Part shown: piece after piece, positions 20,308 to 30,184 of the stretch
Numbering within the stretch: the first letter of the stretch is position 1
How the letters are laid out: every line of letters begins with the position of its first letter
Source of the DNA: Deltaproteobacteria bacterium RIFCSPLOWO2_12_FULL_60_19
GTDB taxonomy: Bacteria > Desulfobacterota > Binatia > UBA9968
Direction: 5' to 3'
DNA length: 64,000 bases
Assembly (NCBI GenBank): GCA_001798595.1
Contig: MGSS01000057.1
Location: 1-64,000, forward strand
The notes under the pieces: generated by a model
The model's input: the letters and a program-made list of their open reading frames with translations, nothing else
What the model was told of the DNA's origin: nothing
Database searches by the model: none
Translations under genes and position numbers: made by a program

Positions 20308-21297
20308 CTAGCGCGCGAATCCGCTTTGTTCGAGCTTTTGCAGTATGGAGACATCGATGAGATCCTCCGGCTTGAGTTGCGCGATTTTCGGGTTTCGTAG
20401 GCCCATGACTTGAATCGTCGCTTTGACCGCCTCCATGCTGGGATACGGCTTGCGTTCGACTTTTGGAATCAGATCCTCGTAGGTCTTCTCGGATTCTTTC
20501 GCTTCCAGGCGCAAATGTTTCGCCAGAATTCCCGCGACCTTGGGTTTATTCGCCGGGTTCAACATGAATGCATTGCCTTCGACGATGGACCTGACCACGG
20601 CTTCGGCCGTGCGCGGTCGTTCCTTCAGATATTTGCGGGTGCTGACTAGCGCGTTGTTGACGAAAGGAACGCCGAGCTGCTGGAGATTACCCAGGTATGA
20701 GAACCCTTTTTCCTTCAGCGGGCCGGACACCGATGGATCGACGATGGTGGCGTCGATGCGCCCGGCGAGGAGAGCCTGGGCTCGGGTCGGCTCGTCACCG
20801 ATGACCAGGAATGTGATTTTGTCTTTGTTCTCGTCCAGTTTGAAGTGCTGTAGCATGAGAAAGGACGCGACGTGGGACGAGCCTCCAAAGCCGCTGACGG
20901 CCAGATTTTTTCCGCGCAAGTCTTCCGGCCGCTTGATCTCCGGTCTGGCCCAAATGTCGTAGGTCAAGCGGTTGGTGATCCCGAGCATCAGGACGGCATC
21001 CGAGCCGCCGGCCACGGCCGAGGCGACGAGGGTGGCGCCGGTAAAACCCATGGGCGCCGAGCCGGAGAGAATCGCCTGGGTCATTCTTACGCCGCCGGTG
21101 ATGAGCACGATGTTCACGTCCAACCCGTTCTTGCGGAAGATTTCCAAGTCTTTCGGCACCCAGAGCGCCGCGATGTCGTTGCGGATGTTCGAGTGGCCGA
21201 CTACCACTTTTTCCAGTTCCTGGGTCCCAGCCGTCTGCGTGGCCAATAGGAAAAGCAGCGTTAGAATCCAGCTCAAGGCGTGAAAATACTGCTTCAT
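20308..21297 (-). CDS. ABC transporter substrate-binding protein (NMT1/SsuA-like)
   Basis: Signal peptide; KVVVGHSNIRNDIAALWVPKDLEIFRKNGLDVNIVLITGGVRMTQAILSGSAPMGF; C-term LEQSGFAR. Confidence 0.88.
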   Translation of the reverse strand: MKQYFHALSWILTLLFLLATQTAGTQELEKVVVGHSNIRNDIAALWVPKDLEIFRKNGLDVNIVLITGGVRMTQAILSGSAPMGFTGATLVASAVAGGSDAVLMLGITNRLTYDIWARPEIKRPEDLRGKNLAVSGFGGSSHVASFLMLQHFKLDENKDKITFLVIGDEPTRAQALLAGRIDATIVDPSVSGPLKEKGFSYLGNLQQLGVPFVNNALVSTRKYLKERPRTAEAVVRSIVEGNAFMLNPANKPKVAGILAKHLRLEAKESEKTYEDLIPKVERKPYPSMEAVKATIQVMGLRNPKIAQLKPEDLIDVSILQKLEQSGFAR

Positions 21298-21335
21298 GAT
21301 TCCTCCGGAGAGTTTCTTACATTATGAGCGAATGG

Positions 21336-22412
21336 CTAAGAGTTCACATTCTGCTGGAACCACTCCAGCGGTAATTGACGGCCGACGCCCTTTTCCTGCG
21401 CCAAGTCGTAGATCAGCTTCGCCATCGCCGCGAACTGAATGCCGTAACCCGGACCGCCGTCATGTCCCCAACCATGGCCTCCGTTCGCAAAGATCGTGAT
21501 TTCTTGTTCGCTTTTCCGGCCCGGAACCTTCCCCGAAACCAAATCGGCGATCTCCGGAGCGTCTTTGAGAAGCTCGGCATGCGGCGGTATGTCCAACGGG
21601 TCCTCTTCAGGACCTCTTCGAAGGCTGTAATCCCGGCCGTGTAATCGATTAAAAATCACGATGGTGTCGGCGCGCTTATAGCAGTCGAGATCGAATTCGT
21701 AGGGCAGGACGCCCGTCAGATGCATGCCGTTCTCGATCCACTCGCCTTTGCACACCGGAACCTTCGAGCTGGTGGCTGCGACTACCATGTCGGCGCCTTT
21801 GACGGCTCGCTCGGCGCTATCGCAATCGCGAACATCCAGGTCGTTGTAGGCGGCGCGCATCCGTTCGACGAAGCGTTTTCGGTTCTCCGCGCTCCGGCTG
21901 ACGACATTCACCCGCTCGATCGGACGAACGAATCTCATCGCTTCGATCGCCGCCGTCGCTTGCCAGCCTGAGCCGATGAGCGCCATGCTTTTGGCGTCCT
22001 TTCTCGCCATGTGGCGGGCGGCGATCGCGTTGGTAGCTTGAACCCGCATTTTCTGGAGATAGCCGTCGTGAAGGATCGCCAGCAAATCACCGCTGTTGAT
22101 GTCGTAGAGCAGATCCAGCGAGCAGTTCAACGCGCCGTGAAAGTAATTGACCCGGGTCGGATCGACGCCGGGATCCGGCCGGCTGTGGGTAACGATTCGA
22201 ATGTCATAAACGCCCTTGTTGCGAATGAGCCCTTCGTGCGTGTTCGCGACGAAGCGGCCATGGCTCGTGGGCGAAAAAGTAAACGTTCGCGGACGATTCG
22301 CCGTTTCTCCTTTGTCCAGCTCCAGATAAGCTTCGTCGAGAGCGCGAATCGTGTCCTTGATGGTCAACACCTTCTCGACCTCGTCGTTATTAAGAAGCAA
22401 AACCGTAGCCAT
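21336..22412 (-). CDS. Ornithine cyclodeaminase/mu-crystallin family protein (OCD-1)
   Basis: LLLNNDEVEKVLTIKDTIRALDEAYLELDKGETANRPR; GSGWQATAAIEAMRFVRPIERVNVVSRSAENRKRF; GADMVVAATSSKVPV; GIQFAAMAKLIYDLA. Confidence 0.93.
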   Translation of the reverse strand: MATVLLLNNDEVEKVLTIKDTIRALDEAYLELDKGETANRPRTFTFSPTSHGRFVANTHEGLIRNKGVYDIRIVTHSRPDPGVDPTRVNYFHGALNCSLDLLYDINSGDLLAILHDGYLQKMRVQATNAIAARHMARKDAKSMALIGSGWQATAAIEAMRFVRPIERVNVVSRSAENRKRFVERMRAAYNDLDVRDCDSAERAVKGADMVVAATSSKVPVCKGEWIENGMHLTGVLPYEFDLDCYKRADTIVIFNRLHGRDYSLRRGPEEDPLDIPPHAELLKDAPEIADLVSGKVPGRKSEQEITIFANGGHGWGHDGGPGYGIQFAAMAKLIYDLAQEKGVGRQLPLEWFQQNVNS

Positions 22413-22431
22413 CCGTCGAATACCTCCTAAG

Positions 22432-22914
22432 TCAAATCTCTCGCGCCGAATGAACCCGCATTGTGAAGACCATCTGAAAGATGTCCCCCTCCTTCACGCC
22501 CTGGGCGTGAAAACGGCGGCACCAGAGATTCGCGATTACCTCCCAATCGCTTCGCGTGTGGAAAAACAGCTTGGGATTGCCGGAGCTCCCGGAGCTCGCT
22601 TGAACGCGCGCCGCGGGGAAATCTCCCTGATAGCTCCCGAACGGCGGATGCTGCCGTAGATCGGCTTCGAGATCGTCCTTGCTTACGACCGGAAGCTTCC
22701 GAAGATCTTCGAGCCTCCGGAGGTCGTTCGGGCCGATGCCCTCTCGCTCCCAGCGCGCCCGGTAAAAAGGAACGTGCTCCCAGGTCCGGCGAAAGAGAGA
22801 GAGAAGCCGTCGTTCTTGCAAGCCCTCCAGCTCTTCTCCAGGGGCGGTCTCGACAACCGAGCTTCCCGGCGCTGCAGGATAGCTTTCCGGCGAACGACTC
22901 GTTTTGGCCGTCAT
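22432..22914 (-). pseudogene. Truncated phenylacetate-CoA ligase (PaaK)-like AMP-binding protein, N-terminal ~160 aa only
   Basis: RRLLSLFRRTWEHVPFYRARWEREGIGPNDLRRLEDLRKLPVVSKDDLEADL...VQASSGSSGNPKLFFHTRSDW, then early stop. Confidence 0.75.
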
Positions 22915-23100
22915 TGATAGAGCCTATCGATGAAACCGCTTTCATCGAGTTCCTTGAGGAAACGGTTTTCGATCATCGAGCTTCCGGAAAGTCCTTTCGC
23001 TTTCGGTTCGGTTCGCTCAAGATCGTCCAGGATGTTCTGCACTCCTCTGGTCAAAAGATAGGGCTTCTTCAGGAAAACCTTGTTCAAAATCAGGGTCACG
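22911..23100 (-). pseudogene. C-terminal remnant of an ABC substrate-binding protein
   Basis: KKPYLLTRGVQNILDDLERTEPKAKGLSGSSMIENRFLKELDESGFIDRLYQ* matches the C-terminal pattern of the SBP at 30517-31539 (RELDESGFIDGLYK). Confidence 0.7.
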
Positions 23101-23122
23101 GCCGATTCTCCACGGTCTACTC

Positions 23123-24799
23123 CTATTGTGAATTTCCGTTCGGCGCCGGCACGAGAGGGGTCGCGATCGGTTCGGTAGAAATCTGAGGTTGATCGCCTTC
23201 CCGCCGTATCAACACCCACCGGAGCCAATTCCGGTCATCCCGTCCGGGATAATCCTCTCTGATGTGGCTCAGGCGGCTTTCGTGGCGCACGCGGGAGGCG
23301 GCGAAAATAAGCTTCGCTGCGATGACCATCGCCTCGGTCTCGCGCAGCCGCACAAACCCATGGGTATTGGACGCTTTGGTCCCGGCGAGCTTTTCCTCGA
23401 TACCCCCCAATACCCCGAGCGCGGCGGATAGTCTTCCTTCAGTCTTTAAAATCGAAACGTCATGACGAAAAATCAATTTTTGAAGCTCGAAGAGAAGGTC
23501 ATCCTCCGACCTCTCGGTAGCGTCACCAAAACCTCCGCGAATCTTACGCTTGAGTAACTCGACCTCCGCTTCATTCAGGGAAGGGGCTTTAATTTCTTGT
23601 GCCAGTGTAGCCGCGTTTCGGCCGGCGATCCATCCCGTTCCGTTGCAGGCGCCGATATGAAATCCCGCAAAATGGGTCGCGCAGCTCGCCTGGGCAAGAC
23701 CTGCCGCAAACAGCCCCGGAACGCTCGCACGGCAGCCGGAGTCGGTCTTAATAGCCATCTTGGTCATCTGGTAGAAGGGAAAGTATTCAGTCCTTCCGAA
23801 CATATCGATGCGCGCCCGATTGCCGAGTTTCTTGTAGAAATAATCCATCCAGGCGACCGAACTGTGAAGATAGTCTTCTCTCTTCTCCTCGGGAATGCGC
23901 GACATGTCGAGATAAAGCGGCGCGTTGCCGGCTTTCTTTTCCATGACCATCGCCTTGCTGATGAGCTGGACATCGGCCTCGTCCGACCAATCGGGTTCGT
24001 ATTTTTCCATGAAAGGCGCGCCGGCGGAGTTGACGAACCTGGCGCCGTCCTGGATGGCAAAGGTAATGCCCTCGAAGTAAAATTTCGGCGTCGCCGGCCT
24101 CAGGTATCCAAACTCGGCGTTGGTGACCGCCGCACCGGCCTGGTAGGCGAGGATCGGGCCCGTCCCCGTGAGGTCGCGTGCAAATCCCGCCCGGAAGGTC
24201 ACGCTGTTGGTGGCGACGATCGTCGCTTTTGCGCGAAGGATATGAAACTCTCCGGTTCGCCCGTCAATTCCCACGGCGCCGGCAACATTTCCCCGCTCGT
24301 CTCTCAGGAGGTCGGTGACGAAAACGCGCTCGGCAAACTCGACACCCTCCCGCTCCAGCGCCTTGCGCAGTACCCAACAGAATTCGAGGCCTCCGCCGAT
24401 TGGCTTGAGCACTTTCGTTATGCGAAGGCCGCGCGTGGGGCGGCGGACAAACTTTCCATCCTCCTCCTTCGGAAACTGGAGGCCCATCTTCTCGAGTTGC
24501 AGCATCTGATCGTACGAAAGGGATAGGACTTCCCGGATCAGCTCCTGCTCGGCGATCCACTCGTTTCCTTGGACGATATCGCGGACGCAGGCATCCAGAT
24601 CGTCTTCCGGGGTGACCACCACCATCCAGGCGTTGGAAAAAGCCGTGTGCCCGGTTCTCCCGATCATGTGAGCGTCGAGCAAGGTAACCTTGCCTGACGG
24701 AAAATGCCGCCGCGCGCTCAGGGCCGCCCAGAGCCCTCCGGCCCCTCCGCCGATAACCAGGACGTCCGTGTCGATCAGCTTGCCTATGTTTTCCAGCAT
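23123..24799 (-). CDS. FAD-dependent oxidoreductase, fumarate reductase / AprA-like flavoprotein
   Basis: DTDVLVIGGGAGGLWAALSARRHFPSGKVTLLDAHMIGRTGHTAFSNAW; GLFAAGLAQASCATHFAGFHIGACNGTGWIAGRNAA. Confidence 0.88.
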   Translation of the reverse strand: MLENIGKLIDTDVLVIGGGAGGLWAALSARRHFPSGKVTLLDAHMIGRTGHTAFSNAWMVVVTPEDDLDACVRDIVQGNEWIAEQELIREVLSLSYDQMLQLEKMGLQFPKEEDGKFVRRPTRGLRITKVLKPIGGGLEFCWVLRKALEREGVEFAERVFVTDLLRDERGNVAGAVGIDGRTGEFHILRAKATIVATNSVTFRAGFARDLTGTGPILAYQAGAAVTNAEFGYLRPATPKFYFEGITFAIQDGARFVNSAGAPFMEKYEPDWSDEADVQLISKAMVMEKKAGNAPLYLDMSRIPEEKREDYLHSSVAWMDYFYKKLGNRARIDMFGRTEYFPFYQMTKMAIKTDSGCRASVPGLFAAGLAQASCATHFAGFHIGACNGTGWIAGRNAATLAQEIKAPSLNEAEVELLKRKIRGGFGDATERSEDDLLFELQKLIFRHDVSILKTEGRLSAALGVLGGIEEKLAGTKASNTHGFVRLRETEAMVIAAKLIFAASRVRHESRLSHIREDYPGRDDRNWLRWVLIRREGDQPQISTEPIATPLVPAPNGNSQ

Positions 24800-24805
24800 G
24801 AGGCC

Positions 24806-25024
24806 TCACCAGGGAAGGGGTCGACGGCGGACAATAGGGTGAACATCGATGCACTGCTCCGGGCAAAAGATTTCACAATTGAAGCAAGTCACGCAGTGCT
24901 CGGGATATTGAATGACCGGGAACTCCTTATCCCCGTTTTGCTCCATATGGATCACGTCGGCCGGGCAAATCGGATCGCAGAGTCCGCAGCTCGTGCACTT
25001 ATCGAGGTCGATGTCGACGATCAT
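24806..25024 (-). CDS. Two-cluster 4Fe-4S ferredoxin (AprB-like partner)
   Basis: CTSCGLCDPICP and CVTCFNCEIFCP motifs; adjacent to the flavoprotein. Confidence 0.9.
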   Translation of the reverse strand: MIVDIDLDKCTSCGLCDPICPADVIHMEQNGDKEFPVIQYPEHCVTCFNCEIFCPEQCIDVHPIVRRRPLPW

Positions 25025-25998
25025 TATTTTTTGTCCAATCGGAGCAGCTTGGCCGCCGTTTTGCCCAAAATTCCGCTCTTCACCTCTTCACCCAGATCCA
25101 AATTCTTCACAGCGGCGATGTATTCTCTTAATGCCGCCATGCCTCTTCCGGTATCGGTGCTTACCCCGGTGAAATCCTGTGGATAATCGGTCGCGAAAAC
25201 CAGCTGCTCCGGCTTGATGCCCAGCAATGCGCAGCGCAATGCGGTTAAGCCTCCCTCAAAGCCGGAAAGATCAAAATAGAGCATGTTAAAATAGTCATCG
25301 AAAGGTCTCTTGAGGGTTCCGAAGCGGTACGCTTTAGCCACCAGCCGGTCCTTAACGGCCGCGATACCGCCGCCAAAATGTCCGATAATGAATTTGAGAT
25401 TAGGGAAGCGCTCCAAAATCCCTCCGGCAATAATACGCGTGGTGGCCAGCGCGAGATCCATCTCCCTGCCGATAATTCGCGCCAGATCATAATCCTTGAC
25501 CAGGTCGTATCCTTTGGGGACCATCGCCGGGTGAACGAAGATCGGTACGTCGAGCTCACTCACCTTGGCATAGAAATCTCCGAGCTTCGCGGAATCCAGG
25601 GGCAAACCATGCACCTGGGAAGTTATCGTCACTCCTGGAAGGCCCAATTTCCGGACCGCCCTATCCAGCTCGTCGAGCGCCGGCTTTCCTTCCAGCACCG
25701 GAGCTTGCGCCAGCCCGACGAATCGCCCGGGATATTTTCGTTGCACCTCGGCGAGCCTTTCGTTGATGAGCTGGCATTCTTCCAAAGGAGCACTCCAGCC
25801 CAGAAGGCAGGAAAGAACCGACACGTCGACTCCCGCTTCGTCCATGTCTTTGAGCTGAGCTTCAGGATCATAGAGTTTCGAATGCATGGTCAGGCTCGGA
25901 ACCGTTCCATCGCTCGCGAAAAGCACTTTTTCGGAGTAAAGCCCCTTTTTCTTTGCCAGATCGATGGGCACATAATGATGCTGGAAATCGACGATCAT
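25024..25998 (-). CDS. Amidohydrolase family protein (ACMSD-like)
   Basis: MIVDFQHHYVP; VFVHPAM; FIIGHFGGGIAAVKDRL; LVFATDYPQDF. Confidence 0.9.
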   Translation of the reverse strand: MIVDFQHHYVPIDLAKKKGLYSEKVLFASDGTVPSLTMHSKLYDPEAQLKDMDEAGVDVSVLSCLLGWSAPLEECQLINERLAEVQRKYPGRFVGLAQAPVLEGKPALDELDRAVRKLGLPGVTITSQVHGLPLDSAKLGDFYAKVSELDVPIFVHPAMVPKGYDLVKDYDLARIIGREMDLALATTRIIAGGILERFPNLKFIIGHFGGGIAAVKDRLVAKAYRFGTLKRPFDDYFNMLYFDLSGFEGGLTALRCALLGIKPEQLVFATDYPQDFTGVSTDTGRGMAALREYIAAVKNLDLGEEVKSGILGKTAAKLLRLDKK

Positions 25999-26010
25999 AC
26001 TGTTTTCCTC

Positions 26011-27003
26011 CTAACGGCGGTAAAGATTGGCGATGAAACCGCTACGCTCAAGCTCCTGGACCCAGCGGGGATCAATAAAATCCTTCGCATTGGCCGTTCG
26101 GGCTTTTTCATCAGAGGCTGCTATCTCGGCGAGCCGCTGCCGAACTGCAGCCTCGCTGGGATAAGGAACTTGCGGCAGATAGTTCACCGCGAAAATCCGG
26201 TAGGCCTCTTCGATGATCTCGGGGTCTTCGATCTTTGTATACTTGGCAAGAATCCGTTCCGCAAAGGGCTTGTCGGTCTTTATCTTGTGGATGCTTTCGA
26301 CAATCGAGCGCACGAGCGCCCGCATCGCTTCGGGATTTCTTTTGATCCATTCCTGGCGCGACACAAAGGTCGTCTGCTGATAAGGAATTTTCAGCGTGCC
26401 GACGTCCAGGAGTTCCTTCAACCCCATCTTCTTGGCCAGGATGTTGATGGGCGGGGAAAGCACCCCGGCGGCGATCGTTCCCTTATCGATCCCGGCCAGG
26501 ATTTGCGGGACGCCGCCCATCTGAAGAATCGTGATCTCGCTCGCGGGCACCCGAAGGTGCTCGAGGGCGGCCAGCAGCGCTGCGTGCGTCGCCGTGCCGA
26601 AGCGCGAGACGCCCAGACGCTTCCCGCGCAAATCCTGAGGCTTGGTTATCTCGGGGCGGGCCATCAGAGAAAAGACCAGGGTTGACGCAGTGTCGGCGAA
26701 GGAAATCATGTCCGAGCCCTGAAGCCGGCCGCGCAAAACCACCTCGCCGTTCGCCAGCATGGATTGAATGTCTCCACCGACGAGCGCCGCGGCGGTGACG
26801 GATCCTCCGGCAATGTACACCAGTTCCACGGCGAGGTTGTTCTTTTTAAAAATGCCGGCTTCCAAAGCCACCCACGGCGTCAACATGGCCCCGCTGATGG
26901 CCGAGTAGGCCATTCTCAGCCGTTCCTCGGCTTGCAGATTGGACCAAGCCGACAACAGGGCAAGCAGGAGCAGCGCAGCGAACGGTTTAGCGGTTTTTGT
27001 CAT
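26011..27003 (-). CDS. ABC transporter substrate-binding protein (NMT1/SsuA-like)
   Basis: Signal peptide MTKTAKPFAALLLLALLSAWSNLQA; RMAYSAISGAMLTPWVALEAGIFKKNNLAVELVYIAGGS; C-term ELERSGFIANLYRR. Confidence 0.88.
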   Translation of the reverse strand: MTKTAKPFAALLLLALLSAWSNLQAEERLRMAYSAISGAMLTPWVALEAGIFKKNNLAVELVYIAGGSVTAAALVGGDIQSMLANGEVVLRGRLQGSDMISFADTASTLVFSLMARPEITKPQDLRGKRLGVSRFGTATHAALLAALEHLRVPASEITILQMGGVPQILAGIDKGTIAAGVLSPPINILAKKMGLKELLDVGTLKIPYQQTTFVSRQEWIKRNPEAMRALVRSIVESIHKIKTDKPFAERILAKYTKIEDPEIIEEAYRIFAVNYLPQVPYPSEAAVRQRLAEIAASDEKARTANAKDFIDPRWVQELERSGFIANLYRR

Positions 27004-27023
27004 GACGAACCTCCCCAATAAGA

Positions 27024-27797
27024 TTACAATGCCGTTTTCATTCTCGAGGATACGACTGCCATTTGTTTGAGCTTTTGTTTCGGACCTTCCTTTCGGTGTT
27101 CAAACATATTCAGCAGAATCTCTTTGCTTTTCCTCAGGTGAAGTTGGAACGTCTTTGCCGCCCTGTTTTTGTCCCGGCCCTTGATGGCCTTCACTACGCC
27201 GAGAAAATCCAACAGCAGTTCCTCGATTCTCCCGGGCGGGGCGGAAGAGTAATGACGAGCCGTTTCCACCTGCTCGTTGATCATCTTCAGAAAGGCGTTC
27301 AATCGCTCGTTGTCCGCCGCCGCGGCGATCGCCTGCCGCAGCATTTCCCACGAGTCTCTAAGATCTCTGTAGCCCAGATGGTTCTTGCGGCGCTTGAGCC
27401 TCTCCGCAAGGTGAGAAAGTCTACGGATGGGCTCCGGGGACATCCGCAGCGCGGCCTGCCCTGCTGCGAAACTCTCAAGAGCTTCTCGGACTTCGTAAAT
27501 CTCCCGGATGTCCCTAAGGGTGAGAACGCGGACAAAAGCGCCTTTGTTCGGAACAATTCGGACGAGCCCCTCATGATTCAGTCTCCGCAAGGCCTCACGC
27601 ACGGGAGTCCGGCTTACCTGAAGGCTTTGTGCTAAATCTTCTTCGAACAGCGGCTCCCCGGGCTGCCGCCTTCCCGAGACAATATCCTGCTTAATTCTAT
27701 CGTAGGTTGTATGGTAGAGAGAGCGAACGGGGTTCTTCACGACTGGCGCCTTGATGGGAAATGTAGCGCTTGTATACAATCCAGCATACATTGTCAA
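27024..27797 (-). CDS. GntR family (FadR-type FCD) transcriptional regulator
   Basis: YHTTYDRIKQDIVSGRRQPGEPLFEEDLAQSLQVSRTPVREALRRLNHEGLVRIVPNKGAFVRVLT. True start is probably internal. Confidence 0.92.
   Translation of the reverse strand: MTMYAGLYTSATFPIKAPVVKNPVRSLYHTTYDRIKQDIVSGRRQPGEPLFEEDLAQSLQVSRTPVREALRRLNHEGLVRIVPNKGAFVRVLTLRDIREIYEVREALESFAAGQAALRMSPEPIRRLSHLAERLKRRKNHLGYRDLRDSWEMLRQAIAAAADNERLNAFLKMINEQVETARHYSSAPPGRIEELLLDFLGVVKAIKGRDKNRAAKTFQLHLRKSKEILLNMFEHRKEGPKQKLKQMAVVSSRMKTAL
27770..27779. promoter_or_regulatory. Candidate GntR/FadR-type operator TTGTATACAA (autoregulation)
   Basis: Perfect 10-bp palindrome matching the TnGTnnACnA-type pattern, at the 5' end of the GntR gene; a second catacattg lies just downstream. 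Confidence 0.5.
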
Positions 27798-27879
27798 GAC
27801 GTACGCGCCCGGATTTCATTTGGCCACGGCTATTTCCGGATGGGCGCTTCGGAAGGGGATTTGAAGCGAGCCCGGCTCT

Positions 27880-28968
27880 TTACGGAGAAGGCATGAACCC
27901 TTTGTCGACCCATTCGCTCAGGTCCGCGCCGAACCACTCCGTAGGAAGTTCTCGTCCCAACCCCTTATTTTTGCAAGCCTCGTAGATCAGAGCCCCGGCT
28001 GCGGCGAACTGAATCCCCACGCCGGTATTGCTCTTATAATAAATGATTTGCCGATCGTCGGTCCGCCCGGGGTGTTTGCCGATGAGAACCTCGCCCAGCT
28101 CGCAGACTTTCTCCCATCCGAACTTTCCTTGATCGATCAGGTCGAGAAGCTCTCGCTGCTGGTTCGTTATCGCCGTCTCCTTGTTGTTGAGCACGATGAA
28201 GTCGCTCCGGGTCATCGTCGTCGCATCCGCCTCCGTGCGACGATGGACGCCGTCGGTGTTGGCGATAGTCGTGACCAACTGCCCCGGCTCCAGCCAGTTG
28301 CCGTCAAACACCGGTTGGCTCGAATTCGTCGCGCACATGACGATATCGGATCCCTTGACCACGGCCTCCGGACTACTGACGGGCTGAATTTCTATGTTGA
28401 GCAACTCCGTCATTTCTTCCGCGAATCGATCCCGGTGCTCTTTGGTGCTGCTGTAGACCTTGACCGATTCAATGTTGCGGACAGCGCAGATGGCTTCCAA
28501 GTTGGTTCGCGCCTCGTTGCCCGAACCGAATATGCCGACGACTCTGGCGTTTTGTTTTGCCAACGCCCGGTGTGCGATTCCAGTGGTCGCGCCGACCCGA
28601 ATCCCGGAGAGACTGAAATCATGGATCAGCGCGAGGGGCTCTCCGGTTTGCAAGCTGAAGAGCAACACGAATCCCCAGCTCCGCTTTGTCGGCGAGGGAA
28701 AATCCATTCGCTTCGTCCCGGCGACCACTCTTTCCTGCACGATGGTGGAATCGTATCGCAGGGCCGCAACGCCCGAGCTCGGCACCGCGCCGGGAATGAT
28801 GTTCGCCATGTAGCCGGGCTTGTCGAGATCGGGCGGCACCTTGTAGCGCGTGCGCGGCCGGTTGACCGCGATGCCGCGCGCCTCCTCGGCGAACGCCCGC
28901 TCCATCGCCTCGATGCACTCGCGCATCTTGAGCACCCGGCGCACTTCGGCATCGCTGATTAGAAGCAT
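27880..28968 (-). CDS. Ornithine cyclodeaminase/mu-crystallin family protein (OCD-2)
   Basis: LLISDAEVRRVLKMRECIEAMERAFAEEARGIAVNRPR; GIFGSGNEARTNLEAICAVRNIESVKVYSSTKEHRDRF; GVGIQFAAAGALIYEAC. Confidence 0.93.
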   Translation of the reverse strand: MLLISDAEVRRVLKMRECIEAMERAFAEEARGIAVNRPRTRYKVPPDLDKPGYMANIIPGAVPSSGVAALRYDSTIVQERVVAGTKRMDFPSPTKRSWGFVLLFSLQTGEPLALIHDFSLSGIRVGATTGIAHRALAKQNARVVGIFGSGNEARTNLEAICAVRNIESVKVYSSTKEHRDRFAEEMTELLNIEIQPVSSPEAVVKGSDIVMCATNSSQPVFDGNWLEPGQLVTTIANTDGVHRRTEADATTMTRSDFIVLNNKETAITNQQRELLDLIDQGKFGWEKVCELGEVLIGKHPGRTDDRQIIYYKSNTGVGIQFAAAGALIYEACKNKGLGRELPTEWFGADLSEWVDKGFMPSP

Positions 28969-29059
28969 TCAATCCCTCCTTGCTTTACCTCAGGGGTCGC
29001 TTCGGTGATCACGCTCATGTCACCTCGCCCACCAATAGGGCGCGTTAAAAATCATCGCG

Positions 29060-30160
29060 CTACGGATGGACGCTTTCCAAGAACCACTCCGTCGGGATTT
29101 CTCTCCCGACTCCTTTGGCTCTGGCCTCGGCGTAAACGGCGCTCCCGACGGCGGCGAACTGGATGCCCAGGCCGATGTTGTTGATGAAGCAGGTGATCTC
29201 TTCGGCGGACTGCCGGCCGGGAACCTCGCCGCCGATCACCTTTTTAAGTTCGGGGGCCGTGACCCAAAACGGCGGCGGCGGACGATTCTCGCGAGGCCTC
29301 TTATCACCCCGCAGGAAATCAATCGGATCATGAGCCTCGATTTTTTCATCGCCAAAACCTTCGATGTAATTTTCCGGAGCGAAACTTCGGGCGTGAATCA
29401 CTATGCGGTCCGCCTTGCGAATGGTCTCCTCGCCGAGTTCGCAGTCCTTCACGCAGGTCACGTGCATTCCTGGCGCAACCCATTCGGGCTGAATAACTCT
29501 GGTGATGGCATTGGTGGCGGCAATCAGCACGTCCGCGCCTTGAGCTGCGGATTCCGGTCGGTCCATCGGCACGACCGGGACTCCGACTTTTTTTTCCATC
29601 TCCCGCGCAAACGCTTCGCGGTTGGCCTTGGTCGGGCTGTAGAGCCGAACCTTCTCTATTTTGCGCACCTTACAGAAGGCGAGAACGTGCGCTCCGGCTT
29701 GCCAACCTGAGCCGAAAATGCCGAGCACTGAAGCATCCGCCCGGGCCATCTCCCGAGCGGCGAGCGCGCTGGTAACCGCCACTCTCATGCGCTGCACAAC
29801 TCCGTCTGGAAAAATCGCCAACGGTTCTCCGGTTTCCGCGGAAAAGAGAAGAATCAGGCCGACCCACTTGTTCCCCGGCGCCGACGGAATCTTTTCCTTG
29901 ACGATTCTTCCATGGCGTTCTTCCCAGCGAATCACATCGGAATTGAGGCGGAGAGCCACGACTTTCGATTCCGCAATCCCTCCCTCCATCGACTTGAAGG
30001 CGTACACTGTCCCTTCCTTGCCGGCGGAGAGGTAGAGGTCCGACCGCGGACGATTGATCGCTCTTCCTTTGGCTTGTTCCCGGTAGGCTTTCTCCAAGGA
30101 TTGGAAGGCGATCTCCACGGAAAGAAGAGAATCAATCTCGTCGTTACTGAGAATGAGCAT
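29060..30160 (-). CDS. Ornithine cyclodeaminase/mu-crystallin family protein (OCD-3)
   Basis: LILSNDEIDSLLSVEIAFQSLEKAYREQAKGRAINRPRSDL; GIFGSGWQAGAHVLAFCKVRKIEKVRLYSPTKANREAF. Confidence 0.93.
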   Translation of the reverse strand: MLILSNDEIDSLLSVEIAFQSLEKAYREQAKGRAINRPRSDLYLSAGKEGTVYAFKSMEGGIAESKVVALRLNSDVIRWEERHGRIVKEKIPSAPGNKWVGLILLFSAETGEPLAIFPDGVVQRMRVAVTSALAAREMARADASVLGIFGSGWQAGAHVLAFCKVRKIEKVRLYSPTKANREAFAREMEKKVGVPVVPMDRPESAAQGADVLIAATNAITRVIQPEWVAPGMHVTCVKDCELGEETIRKADRIVIHARSFAPENYIEGFGDEKIEAHDPIDFLRGDKRPRENRPPPPFWVTAPELKKVIGGEVPGRQSAEEITCFINNIGLGIQFAAVGSAVYAEARAKGVGREIPTEWFLESVHP

Positions 30161-30184
30161 GGCCGGATTTCTCCTTCCAACAGT

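Noticed and set aside
25378-26685. 435-aa + strand ORF over amidohydrolase/SBP
   Set aside because: Antisense translation spanning two well-supported genes; no domain signature.
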